Below are positions 34,677 to 43,951 of a stretch of DNA of 45,195 bases, in pieces. Each line of letters begins with the position of its first letter. Positions within the stretch are counted from its first letter, which is position 1. Source of the stretch: Methyloversatilis universalis (GTDB lineage Bacteria; Pseudomonadota; Gammaproteobacteria; Methylococcales; Methylococcaceae); assembly GCA_020723665.1 (NCBI GenBank), contig DYIL01000020.1, positions 1-45,195 on the forward strand, in the 5' to 3' direction. Both the position numbers and the translations under genes were made by a program. The notes beneath the pieces are model-generated. The model did no database searches. It was given only the letters and a program-made list of their open reading frames with translations, and was not told the DNA's origin.

Positions 34677-36566
34677 TTATAAAACAAGCAATCGCTGAAT
34701 GGCTGAGCGATCTTCCTTTCCGTATTCGTCGGCGGTGCGCTGTACATATTCCGGTACCAGCAATTTGAGTTTGTGCAGAATCGTGGCCTCGTCGACAACC
34801 CGGCATGCCTCGGCCAATTCGTTCACGGCTTTCCTCGCCATCCGATAATCGACGTTGAGGGAATGGGCCAGCAAGAGTTTGCTGTGCTCGGTAGGCGTAG
34901 GCCCCTCGTAGTCGTTGAACAATTCCTCGCTGAGCTTTTCGCCGGGCCTAAGTCCGATATATTCGATCTTGATGTCCTGGCCGGGACGTTTGCCGCTCAG
35001 ACGAATCATTTGTTCGGCTAGGTAGCTGATCTTGACCGGATCGCCCATGTCCAGCACGAAGATCTCTCCGCCCTTGCCGACGGTCGCCGCTTGCATGATC
35101 AACTGACAGGCTTCGGGTATCGTCATGAAATAGCGGGTGACGTCGGGATGAGTCACGGTAACCGGCCCGCCGGCCCTGATTTGCTCGCGGAAGAGGGGCA
35201 CCACGCTGCCGGCCGAATCCAGGACGTTACCGAAACGCACGTTGATGAAACGGGTCCTGGCGACGCCGTTCATGCTCTGCACCAAGACTTCCGCCGCCCG
35301 CTTGGTTGCTCCCATGACGTTTTCGGGGGCTACGGCTTTATCGGTGGAGATCAGCACGAATTCATCCACGTCCGCGGCCATCGCCGCTTCCGCCACCGTA
35401 AAGGTACCCAGGACATTGTTCTGAACCGCCTGGCGCACTTGGTGTTCCAGCAAGGGGACGTGTTTGTACGCCGCCGCATGGAAGATGATCTCCGGCCGGT
35501 ATCGCGAAATCACCTGCCCGACCGCCGGCTCATCGGTGACATCGCCGAGTATCGCGGACAGGCGCAATCCGGGGAAACTGCGCCTCAATGCCCGTTCGAT
35601 CTGATACAGATTGAATTCGCAACGTTCGAAGACGATCAGTTCGGCGACGGAAAATTGCGCGATTTGTTTGCAGAGTTCCGAGCCGATGGAGCCACCCCCG
35701 CCCGTCACCAGCACCCGCTTTCCGCCAAGATGGGCCTGAATCCCCTTACGGTCGAGTTTGATCGGCGCCCGTCCGAGCAAATCTTCGATCGAGACCTCGC
35801 GCAGGTGCCCCGACATTTGGCCCGAGAGTATTTCCTGCATCGACGGCAGAGTCAGGAACGGAACGCCGCTCCCTTCGCAAATTTCGACGATCCGCCGCAT
35901 TTCTTTGTCCGTAGCCGACGGCACAGCGATCAAAATCGTTTCGATCGCGAGCTTTTCGACCAACCGGGGAATCTGTTCGCAGCGTCCGCGCACTCTCACG
36001 CCGTGGATTTCGCTTCCTTTCTTCTTCGGGTCGTCATCCACGAACGCGATCGGGGCGAACTCCGTGCCGGAAGCGCGTAGCAGATCCCTCACCAGCATTT
36101 CGCCGGCCTTGCCCGCGCCGACGATGAGGGCTCGCCTTCCGCCCGAGAGCGGCGCGCCGCGATCTTTCCAGATGCGGTAGATCAACCGGGGCGTGGACAA
36201 GAGAAACAGCAACAGCACCGCATAGAGCGGAATGACGGAACGGGGCACGCCTTCCAGCCGATTCGCGGAAAACAGGACGATGGCGCTGGTTGCGATCCCG
36301 AGGCAAGACGCCTTTGCGATACGGACCAGATCGGGAATGGACGCGAAGCGCCAGATGCCGCGATAGAGCCCCAAGCGGCGGAAAAACACGGCTTGGACGA
36401 CGAGGACCAGAGGCAGCCAGTGCAGCGAAGTCCGCGTTTCGAGTTCGGGCGGCAGGGATAAATTGAACCGCAGCCAATAAGCGCCGAGCCAGGCGAGCAC
36501 CACCATGATCAGATCATGGATGAAAATAATCGTGCCCAAGCGCATTTTCGACAGCATCTCCTGCAT
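34677..36566 (-). CDS. CapD/FlaA1/WbpM-type nucleotide-sugar dehydratase, membrane-bound
   Basis: 629 residues. N-terminal four membrane helices (LGTIIFIHDLIMVVLAWLGA, AVLLLFLLSTPRLIYRIW), then a small Rossmann domain (ALIVGAGKAGEMLVRDLL), then the catalytic extended SDR domain with GGGGSIGSELCKQI (NAD loop), IFHAAAYKHVPLLE and VLISTDKAVAPENVMGATKR. The family makes UDP-4-keto-6-deoxy sugars by 4,6-dehydration (and sometimes 5-epimerisation) for capsule, O-antigen or flagellin glycans. It starts 3 bases after the WecA-like gene, so the two act together in envelope polysaccharide synthesis. Confidence 0.92.
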   Translation of the reverse strand: MQEMLSKMRLGTIIFIHDLIMVVLAWLGAYWLRFNLSLPPELETRTSLHWLPLVLVVQAVFFRRLGLYRGIWRFASIPDLVRIAKASCLGIATSAIVLFSANRLEGVPRSVIPLYAVLLLFLLSTPRLIYRIWKDRGAPLSGGRRALIVGAGKAGEMLVRDLLRASGTEFAPIAFVDDDPKKKGSEIHGVRVRGRCEQIPRLVEKLAIETILIAVPSATDKEMRRIVEICEGSGVPFLTLPSMQEILSGQMSGHLREVSIEDLLGRAPIKLDRKGIQAHLGGKRVLVTGGGGSIGSELCKQIAQFSVAELIVFERCEFNLYQIERALRRSFPGLRLSAILGDVTDEPAVGQVISRYRPEIIFHAAAYKHVPLLEHQVRQAVQNNVLGTFTVAEAAMAADVDEFVLISTDKAVAPENVMGATKRAAEVLVQSMNGVARTRFINVRFGNVLDSAGSVVPLFREQIRAGGPVTVTHPDVTRYFMTIPEACQLIMQAATVGKGGEIFVLDMGDPVKISYLAEQMIRLSGKRPGQDIKIEYIGLRPGEKLSEELFNDYEGPTPTEHSKLLLAHSLNVDYRMARKAVNELAEACRVVDEATILHKLKLLVPEYVQRTADEYGKEDRSAIQRLLVL

Positions 36567-36569
36567 CGC

Positions 36570-37595
36570 TTACCCCCCCTGCTTTCCCGCCTCCAGCCAC
36601 AGGGCCAAGCCTATCAAAGGCGCATAAGCGCACGCCAGAAAGACCGGCTCCAGCCGCGGCCAGCGCACCGCTGCGAAGGCCAAAGGCGATAACCAGCACA
36701 GATTGATGGCCAAGACCGACAGGCTGACCCGCTTGTGACTGGCCCAGCGCCGCGCCGCACGCTGATAAGCATGGCTGCGGTGCGCTTCATACCAGCGCTG
36801 CCCGCTGAGCATCCGCCTCACCAGCGTCACGCTCGCATCCACGAAAAACGCGCCTAACAAGATGAGCCAGACAGCCAGGGACAAAGTCCCTTCCGAGGAC
36901 GTCTGAAGCGCCAGCACGGCCAGAACGAATCCGACGAACGCGCTCCCCACATCGCCCATGAAGATTTTCGCGGGAGGCCAGTTCCAGAACAAAAAGCCGC
37001 CCGCCGCCGCCGCCAGGGCCAACAATAAAATGTCTGCGCCGCCGGGGAACGGCGGCGACTGGTAAACCAGGAGCCAATACGACGACAGCGCGACCGAGAT
37101 CACTTCTATTCCGGCGATGCCATCGATGCCGTCCATGAAATTGAACAGGTTCAACAGCCACACCATCAGCAAAACGGCGAAAACGGAACCGAATCCACCC
37201 AAGTCGTAAACCTCGCCGGCGACTCGGACCGACTCCAGACCGCCCAGCCAATAAAGCGCCCAGACGGCGGAAACCACCTGCACGGCGAGACGCCACCTCG
37301 CGGGTACGTGTCCGTGATCGTCCCAAAAGCCGATGATCGCTATCGGCAAAGCGCCGAGCACGAGCATCAAGAGTTCGGAGGAAATGAGTTCCAAGCCATG
37401 GAGCCCCGCCGCAACCACTGTGAACGACAGGACGACGGCCAAGCCGCCGCCACGGGGCGTCGGCACGTCGTGGGAACTGCGGGCGTTGGGCAGATCCAAC
37501 AGCCGTTTCGCCGCATAACCGCGCACCGCTCCCGTCAGCACGCCGGAAACCAGCGCCACCGAGATGATCAAAAACCCCAGCGAAAAGAGATTCAT
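36570..37595 (-). CDS. WecA/MraY-family undecaprenyl-phosphate sugar-1-phosphate transferase
   Basis: 341 residues with about ten membrane helices. It moves a HexNAc-1-phosphate from UDP-sugar to undecaprenyl phosphate, starting a lipid-linked glycan at the cytoplasmic face. Visible motifs: DLPNARSSHDVPTPRGGGLA at the N-terminus, LLNLFNFMDGIDGIAGIEV (catalytic Asp pair), and FMGDVGSAFVGFVLAVLAL. The C-terminal RRMLSGQRWYEAHRSHAYQR is the usual cytoplasmic loop (HRSH). Operon with the CapD-like gene. Confidence 0.92.
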   Translation of the reverse strand: MNLFSLGFLIISVALVSGVLTGAVRGYAAKRLLDLPNARSSHDVPTPRGGGLAVVLSFTVVAAGLHGLELISSELLMLVLGALPIAIIGFWDDHGHVPARWRLAVQVVSAVWALYWLGGLESVRVAGEVYDLGGFGSVFAVLLMVWLLNLFNFMDGIDGIAGIEVISVALSSYWLLVYQSPPFPGGADILLLALAAAAGGFLFWNWPPAKIFMGDVGSAFVGFVLAVLALQTSSEGTLSLAVWLILLGAFFVDASVTLVRRMLSGQRWYEAHRSHAYQRAARRWASHKRVSLSVLAINLCWLSPLAFAAVRWPRLEPVFLACAYAPLIGLALWLEAGKQGG

Positions 37596-37653
37596 TTATT
37601 GTTTAATGTGTGCGCTCGCCGGCCGAACGAAGCCGGATTCGAATTCTTCTGAA

Positions 37654-38922
37654 CTAATATTTGGTTTCGTTGCCGCCCAAATAGGCCAATCTGTAGAACG
37701 CGGCGGCGTCCGGCAACCGAAAGGAAAGCTCATTATAACCGGGTATCAGGACATAGGTTTTGACCGCCGAGCGGTAAGGGCCGATGGCGCTGGTCGCGGC
37801 TTGCAATGCCAGCATGTGCGATCTCGGGGAAAATAGCCTGACGCTGATTCGGCCCTGATGCTCGATGATCTGGGGCGCGAACGGCGCCGCCAAGGGTTCG
37901 CCGATGAAAACGCCCTCGCCCGGCCGTGCCACGCTTTTCCAATAGGCCTCGATCACGGTGTCGCCTTCCAAATAGTGCCACATCGCCACGGCGGGATGAG
38001 GAAACTTGCTCAAGATATTGCAGGGCTCAGCTACGGTGCCGTAGCTCGCCGTGGCCCCCGCCTCCAGCCAGCGCACGCTGCTCATTTGGATATTCTCGGT
38101 GAGCCTGCCGCCGAACGAAGTCAGATGATCCGCCATCGCCCCGGGCACGAAACCCAAGGTGTCGAGTTCCGGCACCTTCGCCAGCCCGGTAAAGTAGAAC
38201 AGCACATCCTGCTTGTCGCTAATGAAATCCGCGTCGACGCGTCGCAGCCGAATCGCCGCACCGAGCACCTCGATCGTCTTGTCGAAGGTGACGGCTCGGA
38301 CCCTCCTGTGCGTGTCGGAGGTGTTCAAAAGGTAACCGGTACCGGTCGGATAGGTCCGGTCGGAAGCGATGCCCCGGTCGATCAGTTTTCGGACGTCTTG
38401 GACAGTGCGGCCGGCCAGCATCATGGCCGGCCGGATGCCGTGATCGGTATAGGGCGATCGACTGGCGGAATGGAAATATCCGCTAGGCTTGGTTTCGCCG
38501 CATTTGGTCGAACAATAGGCCGGATCGAACCCAAGGGCGAAGGCGGAGGTGATCGACATACAGTCCACCCTGAACGGCGCCATCCATGCGAGCGCGTAGG
38601 CTTGAACCCGCGGCGGCGTTCGCTCTTCCACCAACCGCCTGATCGACTCGAACTGATAGCGCGGCAGGTTGTCGGACCCCGGCGGAAAGCTCACCCGTAT
38701 CATGTTTCCTTCGGGTATGCCTCGCCGCTTTTGGTAGTGCTCGCCGATGGCGACGCTCGAAGGATCGGCCTCGTTCACGATGACCGCCAATTCGCGTGGC
38801 CCCAGCGTGCCCCGCGAAAACTGCAGCCGGTCGATACTCTCGTCCGCCTTTGCGGCCTGAAATACGGCGGCAAGGACGGCGAAAAGGATCGGCAGGCACG
38901 CCGACCTAATCGGATGCTTCAC
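37654..38922 (-). CDS. TIGR03790 family secreted protein
   Basis: 422 residues with a signal peptide (ACLPILFAVLAAVFQAAKA) so probably periplasmic or exported. Family hallmarks: LAVIVNEADPSSVAIGEHYQ, KRRGIPEGNMIRV, EAGATASYGTVAEPCN, EAYWKSVARPGEGVFIGEPL. Molecular function is unknown. It starts 9 bases after the darP stop and lies upstream of two polysaccharide genes on the same strand, which hints at a role in envelope or exopolysaccharide assembly, but only by position. Confidence 0.83.
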   Translation of the reverse strand: MKHPIRSACLPILFAVLAAVFQAAKADESIDRLQFSRGTLGPRELAVIVNEADPSSVAIGEHYQKRRGIPEGNMIRVSFPPGSDNLPRYQFESIRRLVEERTPPRVQAYALAWMAPFRVDCMSITSAFALGFDPAYCSTKCGETKPSGYFHSASRSPYTDHGIRPAMMLAGRTVQDVRKLIDRGIASDRTYPTGTGYLLNTSDTHRRVRAVTFDKTIEVLGAAIRLRRVDADFISDKQDVLFYFTGLAKVPELDTLGFVPGAMADHLTSFGGRLTENIQMSSVRWLEAGATASYGTVAEPCNILSKFPHPAVAMWHYLEGDTVIEAYWKSVARPGEGVFIGEPLAAPFAPQIIEHQGRISVRLFSPRSHMLALQAATSAIGPYRSAVKTYVLIPGYNELSFRLPDAAAFYRLAYLGGNETKY

Positions 38923-38931
38923 CGGCCCACC

Positions 38932-39450
38932 TCACGCCACAATTTCTCGCAGATACCGAAATAGCTGACGGGCAGACTTGGGGGCGGCTTCGCCAGCGCG
39001 CTCCCGGCGCGCATCTCGGGTCAACTGCCGCAGTTTCTGCCGGTCCGCCTCCGGATGGATCGCCACGAATTCATTCACCGCGGCATCGCCTTCCGCCAGC
39101 ATGCGGTCGCGCCATTGCTCGATGACATGCTGGCGGTACACGGCTTCGGCGCTCTCGTTCTTGAGAGCGGCGAGACCGGATCGAATCGGTTCCGCGTCGA
39201 TATGGCGCAAAATCTTGCCGATGTATTTACGCTGCCGTTTGAGTGCGCCGCGCTCGGTGATCGACTGTCCGAGCCGCACCGCTTCCATCAACTCTGCCGG
39301 CAGGCCCAGCCGCTCGAGCCGGTCGCGGGACAAACCCATCAATTCTTCCCCGAGATCCTGCAAGGCGGCACTTTCGCGCTTGAGCTGCGATTTGCTGATT
39401 CGCTCCGGATATTCATCCGGCCCGATTTCGGGATCATCCGTCCACATCAT
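38932..39450 (-). CDS. darP: Ribosome biogenesis factor DarP/YjgA (DUF615)
   Basis: About 172 residues, helical. DarP binds late 50S precursors in gammaproteobacteria. Family segments: ISKSQLKRESAALQDLGEEL, ERGALKRQRKYIGKILRHID, RQKLRQLTRDARRERAGEAA and the C-terminal SARQLFRYLREIV. Start chosen at ATG 39450 (MMWTDDPEIG); an ATG at 39477 adds nine unlike residues. Head gene of a minus-strand run with the TIGR03790 gene. Confidence 0.92.
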   Translation of the reverse strand: MMWTDDPEIGPDEYPERISKSQLKRESAALQDLGEELMGLSRDRLERLGLPAELMEAVRLGQSITERGALKRQRKYIGKILRHIDAEPIRSGLAALKNESAEAVYRQHVIEQWRDRMLAEGDAAVNEFVAIHPEADRQKLRQLTRDARRERAGEAAPKSARQLFRYLREIVA

Positions 39451-39598
39451 GCAAAACTGACGATAAAGTCCAAACAACCACCCTGAGTTGACCGGCTACT
39501 ATACCATTCGTCCCGGCGAACGTGGCGCCCCATTGAGCAATCCGTTGACACCCATGGACCTAAATAAAGAGAGAGAGTAGGCTACCGACGAAAAAAGT

Positions 39599-41905
39599 AT
39601 GTTTCTCAGACAGCGCGATATGGAAGACCATCGGAACGCCGTTCCGGAGTACGGGATCAACACCTCGACCTACGATTGGTCGGTGCGTGTCTTCCGCCAG
39701 ATCAAGAAACTGCTCAAGGTCCGCATCACCTTGCACGGCAGCCCGGAAATCATCGATCGCGGCCACATTTTCCTTTTCAACCATTTCGCCCGATTCGAGA
39801 CTTTCATTCCTCAATACCTGATGTATGAAGCCAGGAAGGTCTACTGCTGCTCGGTGGCGTCGGCCGAGTTCTTCGAGCAGGAAGACAGCGTCCTGGCGGG
39901 ATTCCTGCGCGACGTCGGCGTAATCCCGAACAATTACCCGAGACTTTTGCCGTGGCTCGCGGAGCAAATCCTGCTCGGGCGCAAGGTCGTCATTTTCCCC
40001 GAAGGGGGCATGGTGAAGGATCGCCGGGTTCTCGACAAAAAAGGACGCTACAGCATTTATTCCCGCGTCAGCATGGATAGGCGCAAGCACCATACCGGAG
40101 CCGCCGTGCTGGCAATGGGGCTGGAAATCTTCAAGATGGCCGTACGCCGAGCCGAGCGCCATGGAGACAGGCAAACGCTGACGGCATGGGCCGAAACGCT
40201 CGGGCTCGAAACCATCGACGCGCTGCTGTCCGCCGCTCATCAACCCACCGTCGTCGTCCCGGCGAACATCACGTTCTATCCCATTCGAGTCAACGAACAT
40301 ATTCTAAGCAGCGCCGCCGAACTGCTGAGCCGCGGGCTGAGCCGCCGGGCGGCGGAAGAAATCCTAATCGAGGGAAACATTCTGCTGCGCAATACCGATA
40401 TGGACATCCAGTTCGGACATCCGATCGTCGCGTCGGCATCCTGGCATCACTGGGAGACCTGGCTCGCAAGGTGGATGGCGCCGCGCATCGCGAGCATCGA
40501 CGATGTTTTCGCCCTCACCCGCCACCCTTCCGGTCCCAAAGAGCGGCTACTGGCCGGCCGGCTGCGCCAGCGTGTGAACATCGTGCGCAATCAATACATG
40601 CGCGAGATGTATCAAGCGGCGACGGTGAATCTCAGCCACCTCGCCTCGACGCTGATCCTGCATCGCGCGAGACGCGACCGGGTCGAGATCGGGCGAGCGC
40701 AATTTTTCCGCAGCCTGTATTTGGCCATCAAATATACCCAGCGACTGCCGAACATCCATCTTCACCGCAGCCTGCAAGACCCCGACGGGTATCGAAACCT
40801 TTTGGAAGGCGAACATACCGGCTTGCAAGAGCTGATCGATACCGCCAAGGCCAAAGGACTCGTCGAGATTCATCCGGACCGCTATCGGCTATTGCCCAAG
40901 CTGCTTCACGAGTACGAATTCGACGAAATTCGCATCGAAAACGTGATCGCGGTCTATGCCAACGAAGTTGAACCGCTTTCCAGAGTCGCGGACGCAGTCA
41001 AGCGAGCGCTGTCTACCGAAAAAACGCTGCGTCCGACTGAGCTCGCCGACCTTTTGTTCGACGACGAGATCCGCTCCTGGCAATGGGATTCCATGCAGTA
41101 CGAAAAGGATCCGAATGCGCCGAGCCAACCGGTGGCGGCCGCCGCAACGCCCCAGCCGTTTCTGCTGAGACCCCGAGTGAGCAACGGCGCCGGGGTCATA
41201 CTGGTTCACGAACTTCTGTCCTCACCGGCCGAGTTCAGCGGCTTCGCCGAACGCTTGGTCGATCTCGGCTTTCATGTCCTCGGCATCCGTCTGAAAGGCC
41301 ACGGCACTTCGCCCCATGATCTTAAAAACCGCCGTTGGGAAGATTGGCTCGATTCCCTGAGACGAGGGTACGAAATTCTGAAGCCCTATGCTTCCTGCAC
41401 ATACATCGTCGGCACCGGCACCGGCGGATTGTTGGCCTTGCTACTGGCCAGCGAGCAACCCAAGGAATTGGGTGGAATCGTCGCAATTTCGCCGCCTTTC
41501 AAGTTCAGCGCATCGGGACCCATGGCTCCGTTGCTCCGCGGCACGAACATCCTGGCGCGTTGGATGTCCCGGCGAACCGGCCGGCCGTTCGTGGAACAGA
41601 CGCCGGAATATCCGCAATACGCCTACCGGGAAGTTCCTCTGCGCGCTATATACGAACTGCACCGGTTGACCGAAGAACTGGAGGATGTTCTCGCGGATGT
41701 GGAATGCCCGGTGTTATTAGCTCAGGCTGACCGCGATCCGGTGCTCGATCCGGAAAGCGCGCGGATGATCTTCAAGGCCTTGGGTTCCAAGAACAAGATT
41801 CTCCGATCGGTTCGTGGGGACCGCCACAATATGCTGGTAGACGACATTGGTGGTATAAGGGATTTCGTGATTCGCTTTTTGACCAGGGACGCTCGGGCCG
41901 GTTGA
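39599..41905 (+). CDS. Phospholipid/glycerol acyltransferase fused to an alpha/beta-hydrolase-like domain
   Basis: 768 residues. Residues 35-330 resemble glycerol-phosphate acyltransferases: IFLFNHFARFETFIPQ (NH-x4-acidic, with Glu instead of Asp) and VVIFPEGGMVKDRR. A helical linker (350-510) follows. Residues 520-765 have an alpha/beta-hydrolase fold: GVILVHELLSSPAEFSGFAE, VLGIRLKGHGTSPHD, ADRDPVLDP and the His of GDRHNMLVDD. The nucleophile elbow reads GTGTGG where GxSxG is expected, so the catalytic Ser is replaced by Gly. It may be a dead scaffold or bind acyl chains. No good ribosome binding site precedes ATG 39599; ATG 39620 is an alternative. Probable membrane-lipid role with the downstream acyl-CoA ligase. 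Confidence 0.83.
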   Translation: MFLRQRDMEDHRNAVPEYGINTSTYDWSVRVFRQIKKLLKVRITLHGSPEIIDRGHIFLFNHFARFETFIPQYLMYEARKVYCCSVASAEFFEQEDSVLAGFLRDVGVIPNNYPRLLPWLAEQILLGRKVVIFPEGGMVKDRRVLDKKGRYSIYSRVSMDRRKHHTGAAVLAMGLEIFKMAVRRAERHGDRQTLTAWAETLGLETIDALLSAAHQPTVVVPANITFYPIRVNEHILSSAAELLSRGLSRRAAEEILIEGNILLRNTDMDIQFGHPIVASASWHHWETWLARWMAPRIASIDDVFALTRHPSGPKERLLAGRLRQRVNIVRNQYMREMYQAATVNLSHLASTLILHRARRDRVEIGRAQFFRSLYLAIKYTQRLPNIHLHRSLQDPDGYRNLLEGEHTGLQELIDTAKAKGLVEIHPDRYRLLPKLLHEYEFDEIRIENVIAVYANEVEPLSRVADAVKRALSTEKTLRPTELADLLFDDEIRSWQWDSMQYEKDPNAPSQPVAAAATPQPFLLRPRVSNGAGVILVHELLSSPAEFSGFAERLVDLGFHVLGIRLKGHGTSPHDLKNRRWEDWLDSLRRGYEILKPYASCTYIVGTGTGGLLALLLASEQPKELGGIVAISPPFKFSASGPMAPLLRGTNILARWMSRRTGRPFVEQTPEYPQYAYREVPLRAIYELHRLTEELEDVLADVECPVLLAQADRDPVLDPESARMIFKALGSKNKILRSVRGDRHNMLVDDIGGIRDFVIRFLTRDARAG

Positions 41906-41947
41906 GCCGAACCCGTGCAAGCGGTCTATCGTGCAGGGGAGAGCGCC

Positions 41948-43666
41948 ATGCGAAACCTTCAAAGCACCCTATCGCGAAGTGCCGTGGAAAAGCCCTGGCT
42001 GAAGAGCTACCCCCCAAGGGTCCCGGAAACGATCGATGAACCGGGATATTCCTCACTGGCGGAATTTTTCGAAGGGAAAGCCGCTCACTATCGGGGACGG
42101 CCAGCTCTCTCCAACCTGGGGCGGATTCTCACCTATGCCGAGCTCGAAGAACTGAGCCGGCATTTCGCCAGTTTCTTGAACGGACATCTCGGCTTGGAAC
42201 CGGGCGAACGGGTCGCCATCATGCTGCCGAACGTTTCGCAGCAACCGGTCGCCGTATGGGGCGCGCTGCGCGCCGGGCTCGTCGTCGTCAACACGAACCC
42301 GCTCTACACCGCCCGCGAACTGGAGCATCAGCTCCGGGACTCGGGCGCGGCGGTCCTGGTGGCGCTCGAAAATTTCGTTCCGGTCGTGGCCGCCGTGCTC
42401 CCGAAACTAAAGCTCAAGGCAATCATCATTTCCGGCCTCGGAGATCTGCTACGGTTTCCCCGCTCGTACCTGGTCAACTGGTATGCGCGCTTGGTCAAAA
42501 AGGGAACCCCCGTGGCTCACATCAGCGAAGCCGTTTCCTTCAACACCGCGCTGCACCAAGGCGGCCGGCTTTCGTTTAAAAGGCACGATTCAAGCCCGGA
42601 GGACGTCGCCTTTCTCCAATACACCGGCGGTACCACGGGCATCGCCAAAGGGGCGATGCTGACCCACCGTAATCTGCTGGCGAACGTAATGCAGTGCACA
42701 GAGTGGATCATGGGCGGACTTCCACCCGAAAGAGCCTTGATCCGGGGCGAGGAGATCGTGATCACCGCCCTGCCGCTCTACCACATCTTCGCGCTGACCG
42801 TGGATTTGCTTTGCTTCACCGAACTGGGGGGATTGAACCACCTCGTTGCCAATCCGCGGGATTTGCAGGGTCTCGTCAAGACGCTCGGCAAAGGGCGTTT
42901 CAGCGTCATCACGGGAGTTAACACGCTGTTCAAAGGCTTACTCAACACGCCCGGCTTCGAGAAGCTGGATTTCAGTGCGCTCAAGTTCGTGATCAGCGGC
43001 GGCATGCCGACCGAGGAAGCCGTGGCAAACCGCTGGCGGGAAGTGACCGGCTGCCCGATCACCGAAGGTTACGGCTTGACCGAAACCTCCCCCGTGGTCA
43101 CCGTCAATCCGCCCGCGTTGACGGAATTCAATGGCAGCATCGGCCTTCCGATTCCGTCCACTGAATGCAGCGTCAGAGACGACAACGGACGTCCGCTGCC
43201 GGTCGGAGCGGCCGGCGAGCTGTGCGTACGCGGACCGCAGGTCATGAAAGGTTATTGGAACCGCCCGGACGAAACCCAGAAGGCCATGACGCCTGACGGA
43301 TGGCTGCGTACCGGGGATATCGCCCGTATGGACGAAAACGGCTTTTTGTATATCGTGGACCGTAAGAAGGACATGATTCTCGTGTCCGGCTTCAACGTTT
43401 ATCCCAACGAAGTCGAAGCCGTTCTAAGCACCCATCCGGCGGTTCTGGAGTGCGCCGCGATAGGCGTACCGGACGATAAGACCGGCGAAGCGGTCAAGGT
43501 TTACATCGTGCGTAAGGACGAGAGCCTCGATGCGGACGCCGTCCGCCGCTATTGCCGTATGAACTTGGCGGCTTACAAAGTGCCTAAGTACGTAGAGTTC
43601 CGCGACGAACTGCCGAAGAGCGCCGTAGGCAAAGTTCTCCGCCGAGAGTTGCGGCGAGGGATTTAA
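41948..43666 (+). CDS. fadD: Long-chain acyl-CoA ligase (AMP-forming)
   Basis: 572 residues. Activates fatty acids to acyl-CoA via acyl-AMP. Motifs: FLQYTGGTTGIAKGAMLTHR (P-loop, near 222), ITEGYGLTETSP (near 372), DGWLRTGDIARMDENGFL, and RKKDMILVSGFNVYPNEVEA; the catalytic Lys is in PKSAVGKVLRREL. Start ATG 41948 has AGGGGAGA upstream, 43 bases after the acyltransferase stop, so the two are likely co-transcribed. FadD is the best fit, but substrate length cannot be read from sequence. Confidence 0.9.
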   Translation: MRNLQSTLSRSAVEKPWLKSYPPRVPETIDEPGYSSLAEFFEGKAAHYRGRPALSNLGRILTYAELEELSRHFASFLNGHLGLEPGERVAIMLPNVSQQPVAVWGALRAGLVVVNTNPLYTARELEHQLRDSGAAVLVALENFVPVVAAVLPKLKLKAIIISGLGDLLRFPRSYLVNWYARLVKKGTPVAHISEAVSFNTALHQGGRLSFKRHDSSPEDVAFLQYTGGTTGIAKGAMLTHRNLLANVMQCTEWIMGGLPPERALIRGEEIVITALPLYHIFALTVDLLCFTELGGLNHLVANPRDLQGLVKTLGKGRFSVITGVNTLFKGLLNTPGFEKLDFSALKFVISGGMPTEEAVANRWREVTGCPITEGYGLTETSPVVTVNPPALTEFNGSIGLPIPSTECSVRDDNGRPLPVGAAGELCVRGPQVMKGYWNRPDETQKAMTPDGWLRTGDIARMDENGFLYIVDRKKDMILVSGFNVYPNEVEAVLSTHPAVLECAAIGVPDDKTGEAVKVYIVRKDESLDADAVRRYCRMNLAAYKVPKYVEFRDELPKSAVGKVLRRELRRGI

Positions 43667-43951
43667 CAATACGACACGCGGCGGATCCCTTAAATTCCCG
43701 TTGCGTCGAAAAACTTCGGATGACACGGCCGTTTTTGCAGGCCGAAGGCGTACGCCGCCATTTCTGTTGTTTAGAAGCTCTGATTGAGTCTGCGCTTCGA
43801 AGAAGCGGCCTGGGCGACTGATTGATCTGATGCCTTCACCCAACCCTCTCCTAGAGAGATGACTTATTCAGAGCTTCCTTAAACCGTCGTTTCCGTCTCG
43901 GAGATCGCCGATCTCCGTTCTTTTGTGGCGTGTTCTGTCAGGAGGAAGACC
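43667..43951. other. Intergenic gap filled mainly by a family-B repeat
   Basis: Between the ligase and thiolase genes. Apart from the repeat at 43771-43882 it shows only a ribosome binding site (AGGAGGA) at 43940. No terminator hairpin is obvious after the ligase gene. Confidence 0.6.
43771..43882. repeat. MITE-like repeat, family B (third copy)
   Basis: GAAGCTCTGATTGAGTC at the left and GACTTATTCAGAGCTTC at the right are near-perfect inverted repeats; the right end continues CTTAA like the other family-B copies. The inside differs from the copies at 7619 and 19929. Confidence 0.7.

Noticed and set aside
39545..39598. TTGACA before the acyltransferase as a promoter
   Set aside because: No acceptable -10 box at 16-18 bases, so I do not call it.
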